From Bacteroidota bacterium (GTDB lineage Bacteria; Bacteroidota; Bacteroidia; UKL13-3), in assembly GCA_947459415.1 (NCBI GenBank), contig CANHDN010000004.1:1-48293 (forward strand): DNA of 48,293 bases, in the 5' to 3' direction. Under the pieces are notes generated by a model. It saw only the letters and a program-made list of their open reading frames with translations. It was not told the origin of the DNA and did no database searches. Every line of letters begins with the position of its first letter. Position 1 is the first letter of the stretch. Made by a program: the position numbers and the translations under genes. Shown one piece after another: positions 16,439 through 26,423 of this stretch.

Positions 16439-18994
16439 ATGAAACTAGTCAAGTACTTTCTTGCCACTGCTTTAATCACTATTTCATTGATTTCTTTAGC
16501 CCAAGACCCACTTGCGGGTAGAGACTTAAGTAATATTAAAGTAGAAGCACTTACCGAAACACAGATTAATCAAGTAAAATCTGAATTACAAAAAAGAGGT
16601 TTTACGATTGAACAAGTTGAAGCTCAAGCGATAGCTAAAGGTATGCCTCCCGCAGAATTTGCTAAATTAAAAGATAGAATCAACAATAATACTGGTATTG
16701 TAATGGCTAAATCAAAGAGCCCCAATAGCGCAAAAGTGCAAACCAACAGTGCAGTAATTGGAAAAGATAGTACCTCATTATCAATCAATGCTAATATCAA
16801 TCCATTATTATATGGTTCTGAATTATTTATCAATAGTGCTTCTGCTAATGCAGCAAATAAATCTATAGCCACACCTACCAATTATGAAATTGGGCCAAAT
16901 GATGTTTTGAAATTGGTTATTTATGGAGTGCAAGAATATTCGTCTGATTTGGTTGTAACCAAAGAAGGAAAGGTTTATGTAGATAATGTAGGCAATATTA
17001 AAGTCGGTGGATTGACCATTGAGGCAGCTAAAACAAGAATTAAACAACAAATGGCAACTACTGCTTATTCGAGTTTAAGTAGAGGGGAATCAAAGATTGA
17101 TTTAACCTTAGGCGATATTAGAACTATTCATGTAAATTTAATAGGGGCTTATAAAAGTGGTACTATGAATGTGTCTTCTTTGTCAAATGTAATTAGTGTG
17201 TTGACTGAAGCAGGTGGTCCAAATAATATTGGATCGTATAGAGAAATTGAAGTAATTAGAGATAATAAATTATTCAAGAAAGTAGACTTATATAAGTTTA
17301 TGCAGTATGGTGACCAATCTCAAAATATTGGTTTAAAAGACAATGATATTATTAGAGTACCTGCCTTTAAACAAAGGATAGAGATTAAAGGTGAAGTAAA
17401 AAGACCAGGAATTTTTGAAGTAATTGGCACAGAAAGTTTTGCTCAAATTTTACAATATGCTGGTGGTTTTACTGATAATGCTTATTCTGCTTGGGTGAAG
17501 ATTATTCAAAAAAATGATAAAGAAAAATCAGTCAAAGATGTTTCCAATACAGATTTTAATAAATATATGCCCAAGGGTGGGGATCAAATAACCGTTTCTA
17601 AAATAATTAACCGTTTTCAAAATAGAGTAACATTGTCTGGAGCAGTATATCGTCCTGATGTATATGAATTAACACCAGGAATGAAAGTGGCTGATTTGAT
17701 TTATAGAGCAGATGGATTAAAAGAAGATGCTTTTATTGGTAGAGCACAATTAATCAGGACCAAACCTAATTTATTGAAAGAAATGATTAGTATTAATCTT
17801 TCAAAAGCGTTAGAAAAAAATCCAGCAGACAATATTGAATTACAAAGAGAGGATGAATTGTATATTAATTCTATTTTAGAATTAAGAGATTCTTTGACAG
17901 TTGAATTACTTGGAGAAGTAAGATCTTCTGGTACATTCAATTATATAGATAGCATGACTGTGAAGGATTTAATTTTAATGGCTGGCGGTTTTACCTATGC
18001 TGCGAATAAAAATATAGAAGTAGCTAGATTAGTGAAGTATGGCGATAGGGTAGAAAATACAGAAGTAACTCAAATCTTAAAAACTGAAATCAATGGTGAT
18101 TTAAGTTTTAATCCAGGGCAAGAAAATTTTGTATTACAGCCATTAGATGTTGTAACCATAACTAAAAAAGTTGGATATACTTTACCAGAAATAGTAACTA
18201 TAAGTGGTCAAGTACAAAGTGCAGGAAAATATACTTTAAGTTCAAGAGTAGAAAGAGTAAGTGATATTGTAAAAAGAGCAGGCGGATTAATTGGAGAAGC
18301 ATACGGTGAAGGCGCCTTTATTAAAAGAAGAAGATTTGATATTGATTCCTTAAAATCAGATGAAACTAAAACATCCATTGAGCTGGCTTATACTAGAAAG
18401 TTTAAGGCGAAACAAGAAGCCGATAGAGCAAGTATTTTAAACAGTTCTAATGCTTCTGCTATTACAACAGCTTCGGATATTAATTTAAATCCTGAATCAA
18501 AAACCATTAAATTAAAAGATACTTTAAATGCCTTATTCAAAGAATTAGATGAAGATTATTATCAAATTGCGATTGATATCAATTATATCATGAAGAACCC
18601 TGGTTCTGAATTAGACTTGGTATTAAGAGGCAAGGATGAGATTGTTATTCCTAAGATGGACAACAGGGTAAAAATAAGTGGTGGTGTATTAAGACCAACC
18701 AATATTGTTTATAGAGATGGATTAACTATAGGAGAGTGTATTAGTGCTGCGGGTGGAATTTCAGAATACGCAAAAAGAGGTAGAGCTTATGTTATTTATG
18801 CGAATGGTAAATCTAATAGAACTAAAACTTTCGGATTATTCAGAATTAATCCAAGAATCAAACCCGGTGCGGAAGTAGTATTACCGGAAACTGATGCTAA
18901 GAAAGAGAAAGCTATTACAACGATTATTCAATTCACTACTGTATTGGCACAAGTTGTCTCTGCATTAGCTACTATCAGTTTGTTGCAAAAATAA
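16439..18994 (+). CDS. wza: Wza-type polysaccharide export protein with SLBB domains
   Basis: An 851-aa export protein. It has a signal peptide (residues 1-21, LISLAQ), a charged helical region (about 25-85), a polysaccharide-export domain starting at YEIGPNDVLKLVIYG (about 150-235), then a series of SLBB-type beta-grasp repeats (VNLIGAYKSG, IEIKGEVKRPG, VTLSGAVYRPD, VELLGEVRSSG, VTISGQVQSAG, VKISGGVLRPT). A hydrophobic C-terminal helix (about 827-849) could cross the outer membrane. It is much longer than E. coli Wza (about 380 aa) and lacks a lipobox Cys after the signal. Long multi-SLBB forms are usual in Bacteroidota. It is followed 24 bp later by a Wzz gene, its likely partner. Confidence 0.92.
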   Translation: MKLVKYFLATALITISLISLAQDPLAGRDLSNIKVEALTETQINQVKSELQKRGFTIEQVEAQAIAKGMPPAEFAKLKDRINNNTGIVMAKSKSPNSAKVQTNSAVIGKDSTSLSINANINPLLYGSELFINSASANAANKSIATPTNYEIGPNDVLKLVIYGVQEYSSDLVVTKEGKVYVDNVGNIKVGGLTIEAAKTRIKQQMATTAYSSLSRGESKIDLTLGDIRTIHVNLIGAYKSGTMNVSSLSNVISVLTEAGGPNNIGSYREIEVIRDNKLFKKVDLYKFMQYGDQSQNIGLKDNDIIRVPAFKQRIEIKGEVKRPGIFEVIGTESFAQILQYAGGFTDNAYSAWVKIIQKNDKEKSVKDVSNTDFNKYMPKGGDQITVSKIINRFQNRVTLSGAVYRPDVYELTPGMKVADLIYRADGLKEDAFIGRAQLIRTKPNLLKEMISINLSKALEKNPADNIELQREDELYINSILELRDSLTVELLGEVRSSGTFNYIDSMTVKDLILMAGGFTYAANKNIEVARLVKYGDRVENTEVTQILKTEINGDLSFNPGQENFVLQPLDVVTITKKVGYTLPEIVTISGQVQSAGKYTLSSRVERVSDIVKRAGGLIGEAYGEGAFIKRRRFDIDSLKSDETKTSIELAYTRKFKAKQEADRASILNSSNASAITTASDINLNPESKTIKLKDTLNALFKELDEDYYQIAIDINYIMKNPGSELDLVLRGKDEIVIPKMDNRVKISGGVLRPTNIVYRDGLTIGECISAAGGISEYAKRGRAYVIYANGKSNRTKTFGLFRINPRIKPGAEVVLPETDAKKEKAITTIIQFTTVLAQVVSALATISLLQK

Positions 18995-19018
18995 TCCAAC
19001 CAATATAATAATCACAAA

Positions 19019-20119
19019 ATGGAGATAGAACAAAATAAATTAGAGAATAATCATTTTGAAAATGATGAAATCTCTTTGAAGGAATTAATTCTTAAAATTA
19101 AATATTGGTTCAAGTTTTTAAAATCTAAATGGAAAACTATATTTCTTGTTGGATTATTCGGGGGTATGATTGGTCTATTAATTGATTGGCTTGATAAGCC
19201 AAACTATAAAGCAACTTTAACGTTTGCCATGGAAGAAGACAAGGGCGGTTCTGGTGGATTGAGTGGAGCATTAGGATTGGCGAGTAGTTTTGGAATTGAT
19301 TTAGGTGGCGTAGCTGGCGGTGGTGCTTTTGCTGCTAGTAATTTGGCAGCATTAATGAAAAGCCATTTAATCATTGAAAAAGTTTTATTAGATAGTTATA
19401 TTATTAACGGTAAGAAAAGAACATTGGCAGACTATTACATAGAAATAAATAATTTAAGAGATAAATGGTCAAAAAAGCCGGTTTTACAAAATATTCAATT
19501 TTTACCTGATGCAGATAGAAGCAAGTTTAATATATTACAAGACTCCCTGCTATTTGAATTTCATAAAGCATTAACAAAAAAAGAAAATCTAGATATTATT
19601 CAAAAAGATAAAAAAGTTACTATTGTTTCCATTGAAGTGAATTCTGAAGATGAATTATTTTCTAAACTTTTTTGCGAAGCTGTTGCAAATGAAACCTCTG
19701 AGTTTTATGTTCAAACAAAAAGTAAAAAGGCCAGAATGAATACCAATGTTTTACAAAAACAGGCAGACAGTGTTAGGGCTGTTTTGAATAACAATATTAC
19801 CAATGTTGCTAGGGAGGCTGATAATGTGTATAATTTAAATCCCACATTGAACGTTAGGGGTGCCAAAAGTAAAAAAATTCAGGTTGATGTTACAGCTAAT
19901 ACAGAAGTTTTAAAGCAGTTAATTGTACAACTTGAATTATCCAAAATTACTCTAAGAAAAGAAACGCCATTAATCCAATTAATTGACAAGCCAGTATTGC
20001 CACTAGAAAAACAAAAACTTGGCACATTAAAATCAGTTATTTTTGGAAGTTTTTTGGGTGGATTTTTATGTATTTTATATTTGATTTTCGGACAATTATT
20101 TAAAAAGATCATTGATTAA
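19019..20119 (+). CDS. Wzz-type chain-length determinant (copy 2)
   Basis: A 366-aa polysaccharide co-polymerase with membrane spans near residues 41-60 and 338-358, a long helical periplasmic arm, and a glycine-rich insert (residues about 76-105) after the first strand. No kinase domain or C-terminal Tyr cluster is present. It is paralogous to the protein at 3490-4518 but has a longer charged N-terminal tail. It sits in an operon with the Wza-type gene (24-bp gap), so the pair probably forms the periplasm-spanning export channel. The 189-bp gap that follows marks the boundary with the variable cassette. Confidence 0.9.
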   Translation: MEIEQNKLENNHFENDEISLKELILKIKYWFKFLKSKWKTIFLVGLFGGMIGLLIDWLDKPNYKATLTFAMEEDKGGSGGLSGALGLASSFGIDLGGVAGGGAFAASNLAALMKSHLIIEKVLLDSYIINGKKRTLADYYIEINNLRDKWSKKPVLQNIQFLPDADRSKFNILQDSLLFEFHKALTKKENLDIIQKDKKVTIVSIEVNSEDELFSKLFCEAVANETSEFYVQTKSKKARMNTNVLQKQADSVRAVLNNNITNVAREADNVYNLNPTLNVRGAKSKKIQVDVTANTEVLKQLIVQLELSKITLRKETPLIQLIDKPVLPLEKQKLGTLKSVIFGSFLGGFLCILYLIFGQLFKKIID

Positions 20120-20308
20120 CGAAATTTATTTGGAATTAGTTTCGACCACACTATTTCTAAATATTTGCAAAAAGTTAGAAATCATTAATAACGTGATTTT
20201 TAATTGATTTATATATTTTATTTTTATAATTTGTTTTCATAAAATGTTGAAAAAATAGGTTAAATGTGAGCACTTTTGAGCGTTATTTTAGAGATTAATA
20301 TTTGAAAA
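20120..20308. other. Intergenic boundary before the variable cassette
   Basis: These 189 AT-rich bases lie between the export operon and the TviB-like gene. A weak imperfect hairpin (CGAAATT with AGTTTCG, about 20120-20144) follows the Wzz stop codon but has no T run. No full TAnnTTTG box was found, although the long cassette downstream should need a promoter here. Confidence 0.35.
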
Positions 20309-21589
20309 ATGAAAGATAAAAAAATTGCAATAATTGGACTTGGTTATGTTGGATTGCCATTAGCTGTAGCCTTCGCTGAAAAATACAAAATAGTTGGTTT
20401 TGATATTAATAATAAAAGAGTTGAGGACTTAAAATCAGGATATGATGAAACATTAGAAGTTAATAATGACCTACTTAATGCAGTTTTAGATAACAGCAAT
20501 TCAAAAATAAATGGGTTGACTTTAACTTCAATACCTGAATCAATATCAGATTGTAACATTTACATTGTAACTGTTCCAACTCCAACTGATAAAAATAATC
20601 GACCAGTATTAACTCCCATGATTAAGGCTACTGAAACAATTGCATCTTATCTTCAGAGAGGAGATATTGTTATCTATGAATCTACTGTTTATCCTGGAGT
20701 TACTGAAGATGAAATGGTGCCTATACTTGAAAAAGTAAGTGGATTAAAGTATAATTTAGATTTTTATTGTGGATACTCTCCAGAGCGAATTAATCCAGGA
20801 GATAAAGAGCATATAGTAACCAAAATTCTAAAAGTTACTAGTGGTTCTACACCTGAAATAGCTACAATTGTTGACGACTTATATAAATCTGTTATTAGTG
20901 CAGGAACTCATAAGGCACCAAGTATTAAAGTAGCAGAAGCGGCTAAAGTGATTGAAAACTCTCAAAGAGATATCAATATAGCTTTTGTAAACGAGCTTAG
21001 TAAAATATTCAATTTAATAGGAATAGATACAAATGAAGTTTTAGATGCCGCAGGAACAAAATGGAATTTTCTAAAATTCAAACCCGGTCTAGTTGGAGGC
21101 CATTGTATTGGGGTTGACCCTTATTATTTAGCACAAAAAGCTCAGGAAGTAGGGTATCACCCTGAAATTATCTTGGCAGGTAGAAGGCTAAATGACTCAA
21201 TGGGCAAATATGTAGCAACAGAGGTAGTTAAATTGATGATGAGAAAAGATCTTAAAGTAATTGGATCAAAAGTATTGCTTTTAGGCTTTACTTTTAAAGA
21301 AAACTGTCCAGACGTGAGGAATACACGTGTTATTGATATCTATAGAGAGCTAGTAAATTTTGATATAAATATAGATGTTTATGATCCATTAGTGGATCCT
21401 ATTGTAGTGAAGAATGAATACGGAATTGATGTAATTACCAAACTTCCTGTTACACAATTTGCAGCTGTAATCTTGGCAGTAGCGCATAAAGAGTTTTTAA
21501 ATTTAGATGTTCGATCATTTGCTCCAGTAGGTGTTGTTTATGATGTTAAAGGAGTACTTCCTAGAAAAGTTATAGATTCAAGATTATAA
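20309..21589 (+). CDS. tviB: UDP-N-acetylhexosamine 6-dehydrogenase (TviB/WbpO-like)
   Basis: A 426-aa UDP-sugar dehydrogenase that oxidises C6 of UDP-GlcNAc or UDP-GalNAc to the uronic acid with two NAD+. Visible are the Rossmann start [28 protein letters not shown], the substrate block [24 protein letters not shown], and [15 protein letters not shown] with catalytic Cys266. The ENSQRD and LRRLND-like (AGRRLNDSM) blocks favour the N-acetylhexosamine group (TviB, WbpO, WbpA) over UDP-glucose dehydrogenase. It is followed 3 bp later by a TviC-like epimerase, as in the Vi antigen locus, which supports UDP-GlcNAcA and then UDP-GalNAcA as products. Confidence 0.9.
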   Translation: MKDKKIAIIGLGYVGLPLAVAFAEKYKIVGFDINNKRVEDLKSGYDETLEVNNDLLNAVLDNSNSKINGLTLTSIPESISDCNIYIVTVPTPTDKNNRPVLTPMIKATETIASYLQRGDIVIYESTVYPGVTEDEMVPILEKVSGLKYNLDFYCGYSPERINPGDKEHIVTKILKVTSGSTPEIATIVDDLYKSVISAGTHKAPSIKVAEAAKVIENSQRDINIAFVNELSKIFNLIGIDTNEVLDAAGTKWNFLKFKPGLVGGHCIGVDPYYLAQKAQEVGYHPEIILAGRRLNDSMGKYVATEVVKLMMRKDLKVIGSKVLLLGFTFKENCPDVRNTRVIDIYRELVNFDINIDVYDPLVDPIVVKNEYGIDVITKLPVTQFAAVILAVAHKEFLNLDVRSFAPVGVVYDVKGVLPRKVIDSRL

Positions 21590-21592
21590 ATT

Positions 21593-22606
21593 ATGTTTAA
21601 TAAACAACTATACAATTTACCTTATCATAAAGTTGAGTTATCAAAATATTCTTTTTTGATAACAGGTGGTGCAGGATTTATTGGATCTAATCTGGTTGAA
21701 TATTTAATAAAATATAATGCAGGACATATTAGAGTTCTTGATAATCTTTCAAATGGATATTATGAGAATATAAAAGATTTTATCGGATTAAAAAACTTTG
21801 AATTTATTAAGGGAGATGTAAGAGATTTTGACACATGTAAAAAAGCTATTGAAGGAATTAATTATATATCTCATCAAGCAGCGTTAGGAAGTGTGCCAAG
21901 AAGTATAGCTGATCCTTTAACTTCAAATAATGTCAATGTTAATGGCTTTTTAAATATTTTGTATGCTTCAAAAGATTCAAAAACATTAAAACGTCTTGTT
22001 TACGCAGCATCAAGTAGTACATATGGTGATAGCCCAATTCTGCCAAAGGTAGAGGGAAAAGAAGGAAACCCCATTTCTCCATATGCAGTTACAAAGTTAG
22101 TTAATGAGTTATATGCAGATGTTTTCAGTAAAACGTATGGTTTGCATTCTGTCGGTCTAAGATACTTTAATGTATTTGGGCCTAAGCAATCTCCTGCTAA
22201 TGCATATGCTGCTGTTATTCCTAAGTTCATTGCTTCGGCTTTAAATCAAACTTCACCAACAATTTTTGGTGATGGTGAAACATCTAGAGATTTTACATTC
22301 ATTGAGAATGTTGTTCAAGCAAATATTAAATCTTTATTAATTTATCCTGATATTAATGCACACGAAGTGGTAAATATAGCTTGTGGATATAGGACAAGTT
22401 TAAACCATTTGTGGAGTTTGATAATAAAACATCTGAATCATGAATCTTTGATGCCGAATTACTTAGAAGAAAGGATAGGTGATGTAAAACACTCATTGGC
22501 TGATATTTCAAAGGCAAAAAAAATGATTAATTATTCTCCACTTTTTGATGTAGAAAGTGGATTGAAGACTACTATTGAATATTTAAAAACGCAAAATTAT
22601 GTTTAA
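21593..22606 (+). CDS. tviC: UDP-HexNAc(A) 4-epimerase (TviC/WbpP-like)
   Basis: A 337-aa extended SDR. It has the Rossmann motif TGGAGFIGS (near residues 24-32), HQAALGSVPRS, AASSSTYGDS, Y-A-V-T-K as the catalytic YxxxK, and RYFNVFGPKQ. The N-terminal extension before the Rossmann strand and the GSVPRS segment are typical of WbpP/TviC enzymes acting on N-acetylated substrates. It probably interconverts UDP-GlcNAcA and UDP-GalNAcA made with the preceding dehydrogenase. The stop overlaps the next gene (neuB-like) by 8 bp, so the uronate and ulosonate steps are translated together. Confidence 0.88.
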   Translation: MFNKQLYNLPYHKVELSKYSFLITGGAGFIGSNLVEYLIKYNAGHIRVLDNLSNGYYENIKDFIGLKNFEFIKGDVRDFDTCKKAIEGINYISHQAALGSVPRSIADPLTSNNVNVNGFLNILYASKDSKTLKRLVYAASSSTYGDSPILPKVEGKEGNPISPYAVTKLVNELYADVFSKTYGLHSVGLRYFNVFGPKQSPANAYAAVIPKFIASALNQTSPTIFGDGETSRDFTFIENVVQANIKSLLIYPDINAHEVVNIACGYRTSLNHLWSLIIKHLNHESLMPNYLEERIGDVKHSLADISKAKKMINYSPLFDVESGLKTTIEYLKTQNYV

Positions 22607-23630
22607 AGAGCTGTTAATTGAAAATGAACCTTTTATTATTGCTGAAGTTGGTCAAAATCATCAAGGTGATTTAGATTTAGCTAGAGAGTATATCAAGGTT
22701 TTTGCGAGTGCTGGTGCTAATGCAGTTAAGTTTCAAACTCGAAATAATAAATATTTATTTTCTGATGAGGCATATAAAGCACCTTATGAAAGTGAAAATG
22801 CATTCGCAGAAACTTATGGTGCTCATCGAGAAAAGCTTGAATTAAATCCACATTTTTTGCCAATCTTGAAAGAAGATTGCATGAAATATGGAGTAAAGTT
22901 TATGTCCACTCCATTTGATGAGCCAAGTTTGGAAATCTTAAAAAAATTAGATGCTGATATTATAAAAATTGCATCTTTTGATTTGGGAAACCTTCCATTA
23001 ATAAATCGTATTTCAAAATTATCAAAACCTGTTGTTATAAGTGTTGGAGGAGGCAAGATTGATCAAATCAGATCAAGTGTTAATTTGCTTCTTGAAAATG
23101 GGATTGATCTATCAATATTACATTGTGTTTCTGAATATCCATGTGAGTTTGACAAGCTTGGTTTAGAAAACATTCAAACTTTGATAAATGAATTTCCAAA
23201 TTGTATAATAGGCTCATCTGATCATTTTAATGGAACACTTTCAGGTCCAATCGCATATATGCTAGGGGCAAGAGTTTTCGAAAAACATGTTACTCTAAAT
23301 CGCGCTTGGAAGGGAACAGATCATAGTTTTGCACTTGAACCAGAAGGCTTTAGGAAATTTGTTAGAGATATAAAAAGAGTTAGATATATGCTCCCCCAAA
23401 AACCAAATACTGAAATAGGGCAAGAAAAAGTTTTTAAAAAATTGGGCAAATCATTGGTTGTTTTAAATGACCTTTCAAAAGGAACTATGTTGACTATTGA
23501 TAATTTGTCAGGAAAAATTTTCAATACTCAATACATACCTGTTAGAGAATCCAATCAAGTTATAGGCAAAATTTTAAATAGAGATATAAAAGCAGGAGAA
23601 CCAATTAATTTTAATGACTTACTAAGTTAG
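22599..23630 (+). CDS. neuB: NeuB-family ulosonic acid (phosphate) synthase
   Basis: A 343-aa synthase that condenses phosphoenolpyruvate with an aldose (or aldose phosphate) to make a 3-deoxy-2-ulosonic acid. The TIM-barrel part has IIAEVGQNHQGD (residues 13-24), KFQTRNNKYLF, FMSTPFDE, KIASFDLGN, ILHCVSEYPC, GSSDHFNG and EKHVTLNRAWKGTDHSFAL. A C-terminal SAF antifreeze-like domain (about 285-343) contains the family's substrate-capping region. No NeuC, LegB or PseB-type feeder gene is in the cassette, so a common hexose phosphate is a plausible substrate. A phosphatase gene follows 5 bp later. It is close to NeuB, but the exact ulosonate is unknown. Confidence 0.92.
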   Translation: MFKELLIENEPFIIAEVGQNHQGDLDLAREYIKVFASAGANAVKFQTRNNKYLFSDEAYKAPYESENAFAETYGAHREKLELNPHFLPILKEDCMKYGVKFMSTPFDEPSLEILKKLDADIIKIASFDLGNLPLINRISKLSKPVVISVGGGKIDQIRSSVNLLLENGIDLSILHCVSEYPCEFDKLGLENIQTLINEFPNCIIGSSDHFNGTLSGPIAYMLGARVFEKHVTLNRAWKGTDHSFALEPEGFRKFVRDIKRVRYMLPQKPNTEIGQEKVFKKLGKSLVVLNDLSKGTMLTIDNLSGKIFNTQYIPVRESNQVIGKILNRDIKAGEPINFNDLLS

Positions 23631-23635
23631 TAATA

Positions 23636-24121
23636 ATGAAATTAGAATTTAATCAAATTAAACTTCTTATTTTAGATTTCGATGGAGTCCTCACAGATAA
23701 CTCTGTTTTTGTAAATGAAGAAGGTGTTGAATCAGTTAAGTGTAATAGAAGTGATGGAATAGGTATTTCTAGAATAAAAAAACTTGGAATTAAAGTTGTA
23801 ATTGTTTCAACTGAAAAGAATAAGGTTGTTTCTGCCCGGGCAAAAAAACTAAATCTTGAATCAATTCAAGGGGTTGACGACAAATATGAAGTAGTCTTAA
23901 AATTAAGTAAAGAATTAGACATTCCTCTTGCGAAAATTGCTTTTTTAGGAAATGATATAAATGATATTCCGGCATTTGAAATTGTAGGTTTCCCAATTGC
24001 AGTTGCAGATTGTTATTTGGAAGTAGAGCCATATGTAAATTATAAAACAAAAAGTAAAGGAGGAGAAGGTGCAGTAAGAGAAGTTTGTGACCTTATCTAT
24101 TTTGCAATGACAAACATTTAA
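23636..24121 (+). CDS. KdsC-type HAD phosphatase, probable ulosonate-phosphate phosphatase
   Basis: A 161-aa cap-less (C0) HAD phosphatase of the KdsC group. It has the nucleophile and acid in LDFDGVLTD (Asp14, Asp16), Ser/Thr58-59, Lys83 and the metal motif GNDINDIP (Asp107, Asp110). Instead of the GRxS segment of Kdo-8-phosphate phosphatase it has STEKNKVVSARAKKL, placing Glu60 and Lys71 eleven residues apart. From memory, Glu56/Lys67 in the Bacteroides KDN-9-phosphate phosphatase have the same spacing. It would remove phosphate from the NeuB product. The immediate neighbourhood with neuB supports this pairing. Confidence 0.85.
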   Translation: MKLEFNQIKLLILDFDGVLTDNSVFVNEEGVESVKCNRSDGIGISRIKKLGIKVVIVSTEKNKVVSARAKKLNLESIQGVDDKYEVVLKLSKELDIPLAKIAFLGNDINDIPAFEIVGFPIAVADCYLEVEPYVNYKTKSKGGEGAVREVCDLIYFAMTNI

Positions 24122-24124
24122 TTT

Positions 24125-24925
24125 ATGGATAAATTATTTGATGTTAGTAGAGAAATAGTTGTAATAACTGGGGCAGCTGGTAATCTAGGTCATGCATATG
24201 CCCAAGCATACCTAGATAGGGGCGCAAAAGTAGTTGGACTAGATATAAGTCTGACTTCAAAATTAAGTGAGCAGCAAAATAATGAAAATTATTTTTTTAT
24301 TATTACGGATGTTACTAGCAAACAATCACTAGAAAATGCACTTAGGGCAATTGAGAAAAAATATGGAGTACCCACCGTTCTTATTAATAATGCAGCCGTT
24401 GACTCTCCACCTTCTGCACCGTTGGAAGAAAATGGTCCTTTTGAGTCATATCCTGAAAGTTCTTGGGATAATGTATTGAATGTAAACTTAAAAGGGGTTT
24501 TTTTATGCTGCCAAGTATTTGGAGCAGCTATGGCAAAGAATAATAAAGGGTCTATTATTAATGTTTCTTCTATTTATGGAATTGTTTCACCTGACCAAAA
24601 TATATATAAATACAAACGTGACCGTGGCGAGGTCTTCTATAAACCCGTTGCATACTCCGCATCTAAATCTGGAATAATTAATCTTACAAAATACTTGGCC
24701 GTTTATTGGGCAAAAGCATCAGTAAGAGTAAATACTCTAACTATTGCTGGTGTTTATAACAAACAAGATGAGGAGTTTATAACATCTTACTGTAATAGAA
24801 TGCCTGTTGGTCGAATGGCAGAGATGTCAGAGTATTGTGGAGCAGTTTTGTTTCTTTCTTCAAGTGCTTCATCTTATATGACAGGGTCTAATCTAGTAGT
24901 TGATGGAGGGTGGACTTCAATTTAA
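24125..24925 (+). CDS. Classical SDR oxidoreductase
   Basis: A 266-aa classical short-chain dehydrogenase. It has the cofactor motif TGAAGNLG (residues 15-22), NNAAVD, VSSIYGIVSP and the catalytic Y177-S-A-S-K181, ending in the typical MTGSNLVVDGGWTSI. Gly-rich loop and length fit NAD(P)H-linked ketone/alcohol oxidoreductases. It is tightly packed between the phosphatase (3-bp gap) and the aldehyde dehydrogenase (8-bp gap), so it probably acts on the same sugar, before or after NeuB. SDRs also occur in legionaminic acid clusters (PtmA), but its step here cannot be fixed from sequence. Confidence 0.85.
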   Translation: MDKLFDVSREIVVITGAAGNLGHAYAQAYLDRGAKVVGLDISLTSKLSEQQNNENYFFIITDVTSKQSLENALRAIEKKYGVPTVLINNAAVDSPPSAPLEENGPFESYPESSWDNVLNVNLKGVFLCCQVFGAAMAKNNKGSIINVSSIYGIVSPDQNIYKYKRDRGEVFYKPVAYSASKSGIINLTKYLAVYWAKASVRVNTLTIAGVYNKQDEEFITSYCNRMPVGRMAEMSEYCGAVLFLSSSASSYMTGSNLVVDGGWTSI

Positions 24926-24933
24926 TAAAATTT

Positions 24934-26385
24934 ATGAAAACAATTAATAATTGGATTAACAATAAACTAATACCGTCAATCCATGGGTTAGTCATAGATA
25001 AATATAATCCGCATCTAGGAAGCATAATGTGTAAAGTGACATCTTCGAAAGATGAAGACGTTAATATTGCTGTTAATGCTGCTGAAGCGGCTTTTAATGA
25101 GTGGAGTAATTTAACCCCAATTAAACGAGGCCAATTGTTGATGACTTTAGTAGACATAATGAAGCAATCACGCCAAGTATTAGCAGATTGTGTGGCAATT
25201 GAAACTGGTAAACCAATCAAAGATGCATTGGGTGAAGTAAATGGTGCTATAATGCAGGGAGAATATTTTGCTAGCGAAGGAATGCGTTTACATGGAAGAA
25301 CACTAACTTCTAATATGCCAGGAAAACAAAGTTTTACTGTGCGACAACCGCATGGAATAGCTGCACTTATTGTTCCTGCCAATACACCAATTGCCAATAT
25401 TGCTTGGAAAGTGTTTCCAGCCTTAATTTGTGGTAATACAGTAGTTTTAAAGGCGTCGGAGGATGCCCCAGAAACTGCAATATTATTCGCCCAATTCGCT
25501 AAAGACGCAGGTATAGCTGATGGTGTTTTGAATGTAATACAAGGAACAGGATTAGAGGCTGGATCTGCTTTAGTTAAACATCCTAAAGTAAGTGTTATTA
25601 GTTTTACGGGTTCGACAGAAGTTGGACGATGGATTGCAACTACAGCAGGTAAAAGGTTAGCAAGGATATCTTTAGAACTTGGAGGTAAAAATTCTTTTGT
25701 TGTTTGCACTGATGCAGACTTAGAACATGCAGTTCATTGGGCAGCATTATCCGCGTTTAGTAATGCTGGTCAACGTTGTGCTGCCGCAAGTAGAATTATA
25801 GTTTTTGAAGATATATACAATGAATTCACAACTCGACTTATTGAAAAGGCAAAAAAATTACAACTTGGAGTGCACGAAACTGCAGATTTGGGTCCAGTGA
25901 TATCGGAAAAGCAGCTGCAACGGATTACAAAATTTGTAGATACTGCAATTCAAAACGGGGCACGTGTACTCTGTGGAGGGTCAATTCCAAATAATAAGAA
26001 TCTAAAAGGATATTATTATACTCCCACTTTAATCGATAATGTTAAGTCTAATGATGATATAAGCTGTAAGGAGCTTTTTGGTCCTGTTGCTACTATACAT
26101 TCTGTAAAAAATTTACAGGAAGCTATTATTTTTGCAAACGATACTGAATATGGCCTGACTGCAGCTATACATACAAAAAATATTGATTTAGCAATGACCT
26201 TTGCAAAAAAGATAAGGTCTGGAGTTGCAAACATTAATTTAGGAACCTTTGGAAGTGAACCTCATATGCCGTTTGGCGGATTTGGAAGTTCAGGAAATGG
26301 AACTAGAGAGCCAGGCCTGGAAGCATTAGATGTTTACTCAGAGCTCAAGAATATTTCATATTTGGTAAGTGAATCAATTAATTAA
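24934..26385 (+). CDS. NAD(P)-dependent aldehyde dehydrogenase
   Basis: A 483-aa aldehyde dehydrogenase with the catalytic Cys282 in AGQRCAAAS, the general base Glu248 in LELGGKN, and the conserved PANTPIANIAWKVFPAL and FTGSTEVGR cofactor segments. It is full length and shows no defect. The Met at 24934 is preferred over one 8 codons earlier that would overlap the SDR gene. Aldehyde dehydrogenases are rare in capsule loci. Its place next to NeuB, the phosphatase and the SDR suggests oxidation of a sugar aldehyde to a carboxylate, or supply of a precursor acid. The substrate is unknown. Confidence 0.9.
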   Translation: MKTINNWINNKLIPSIHGLVIDKYNPHLGSIMCKVTSSKDEDVNIAVNAAEAAFNEWSNLTPIKRGQLLMTLVDIMKQSRQVLADCVAIETGKPIKDALGEVNGAIMQGEYFASEGMRLHGRTLTSNMPGKQSFTVRQPHGIAALIVPANTPIANIAWKVFPALICGNTVVLKASEDAPETAILFAQFAKDAGIADGVLNVIQGTGLEAGSALVKHPKVSVISFTGSTEVGRWIATTAGKRLARISLELGGKNSFVVCTDADLEHAVHWAALSAFSNAGQRCAAASRIIVFEDIYNEFTTRLIEKAKKLQLGVHETADLGPVISEKQLQRITKFVDTAIQNGARVLCGGSIPNNKNLKGYYYTPTLIDNVKSNDDISCKELFGPVATIHSVKNLQEAIIFANDTEYGLTAAIHTKNIDLAMTFAKKIRSGVANINLGTFGSEPHMPFGGFGSSGNGTREPGLEALDVYSELKNISYLVSESIN

Positions 26386-26423
26386 ACGTTATTTATCACA
26401 ATTAAGTTAATTTTTTCATCAAA

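Noticed and set aside
20120..20144. Hairpin after the second Wzz gene as a terminator
   Set aside because: The stem is imperfect with a G-U pair and a large loop, and no T run follows.
23636..24121. Phosphatase as a housekeeping KdsC (Kdo-8-phosphate phosphatase)
   Set aside because: The GRxS segment expected of Kdo8P phosphatase is replaced by STEK, and the gene sits 5 bp after neuB, so a capsule ulosonate role fits better; not fully excluded.
24888..25709. Long open frame on the minus strand opposite the aldehyde dehydrogenase gene
   Set aside because: It is antisense to a clear full-length enzyme, and its translation shows no family motif; it is a shadow frame.
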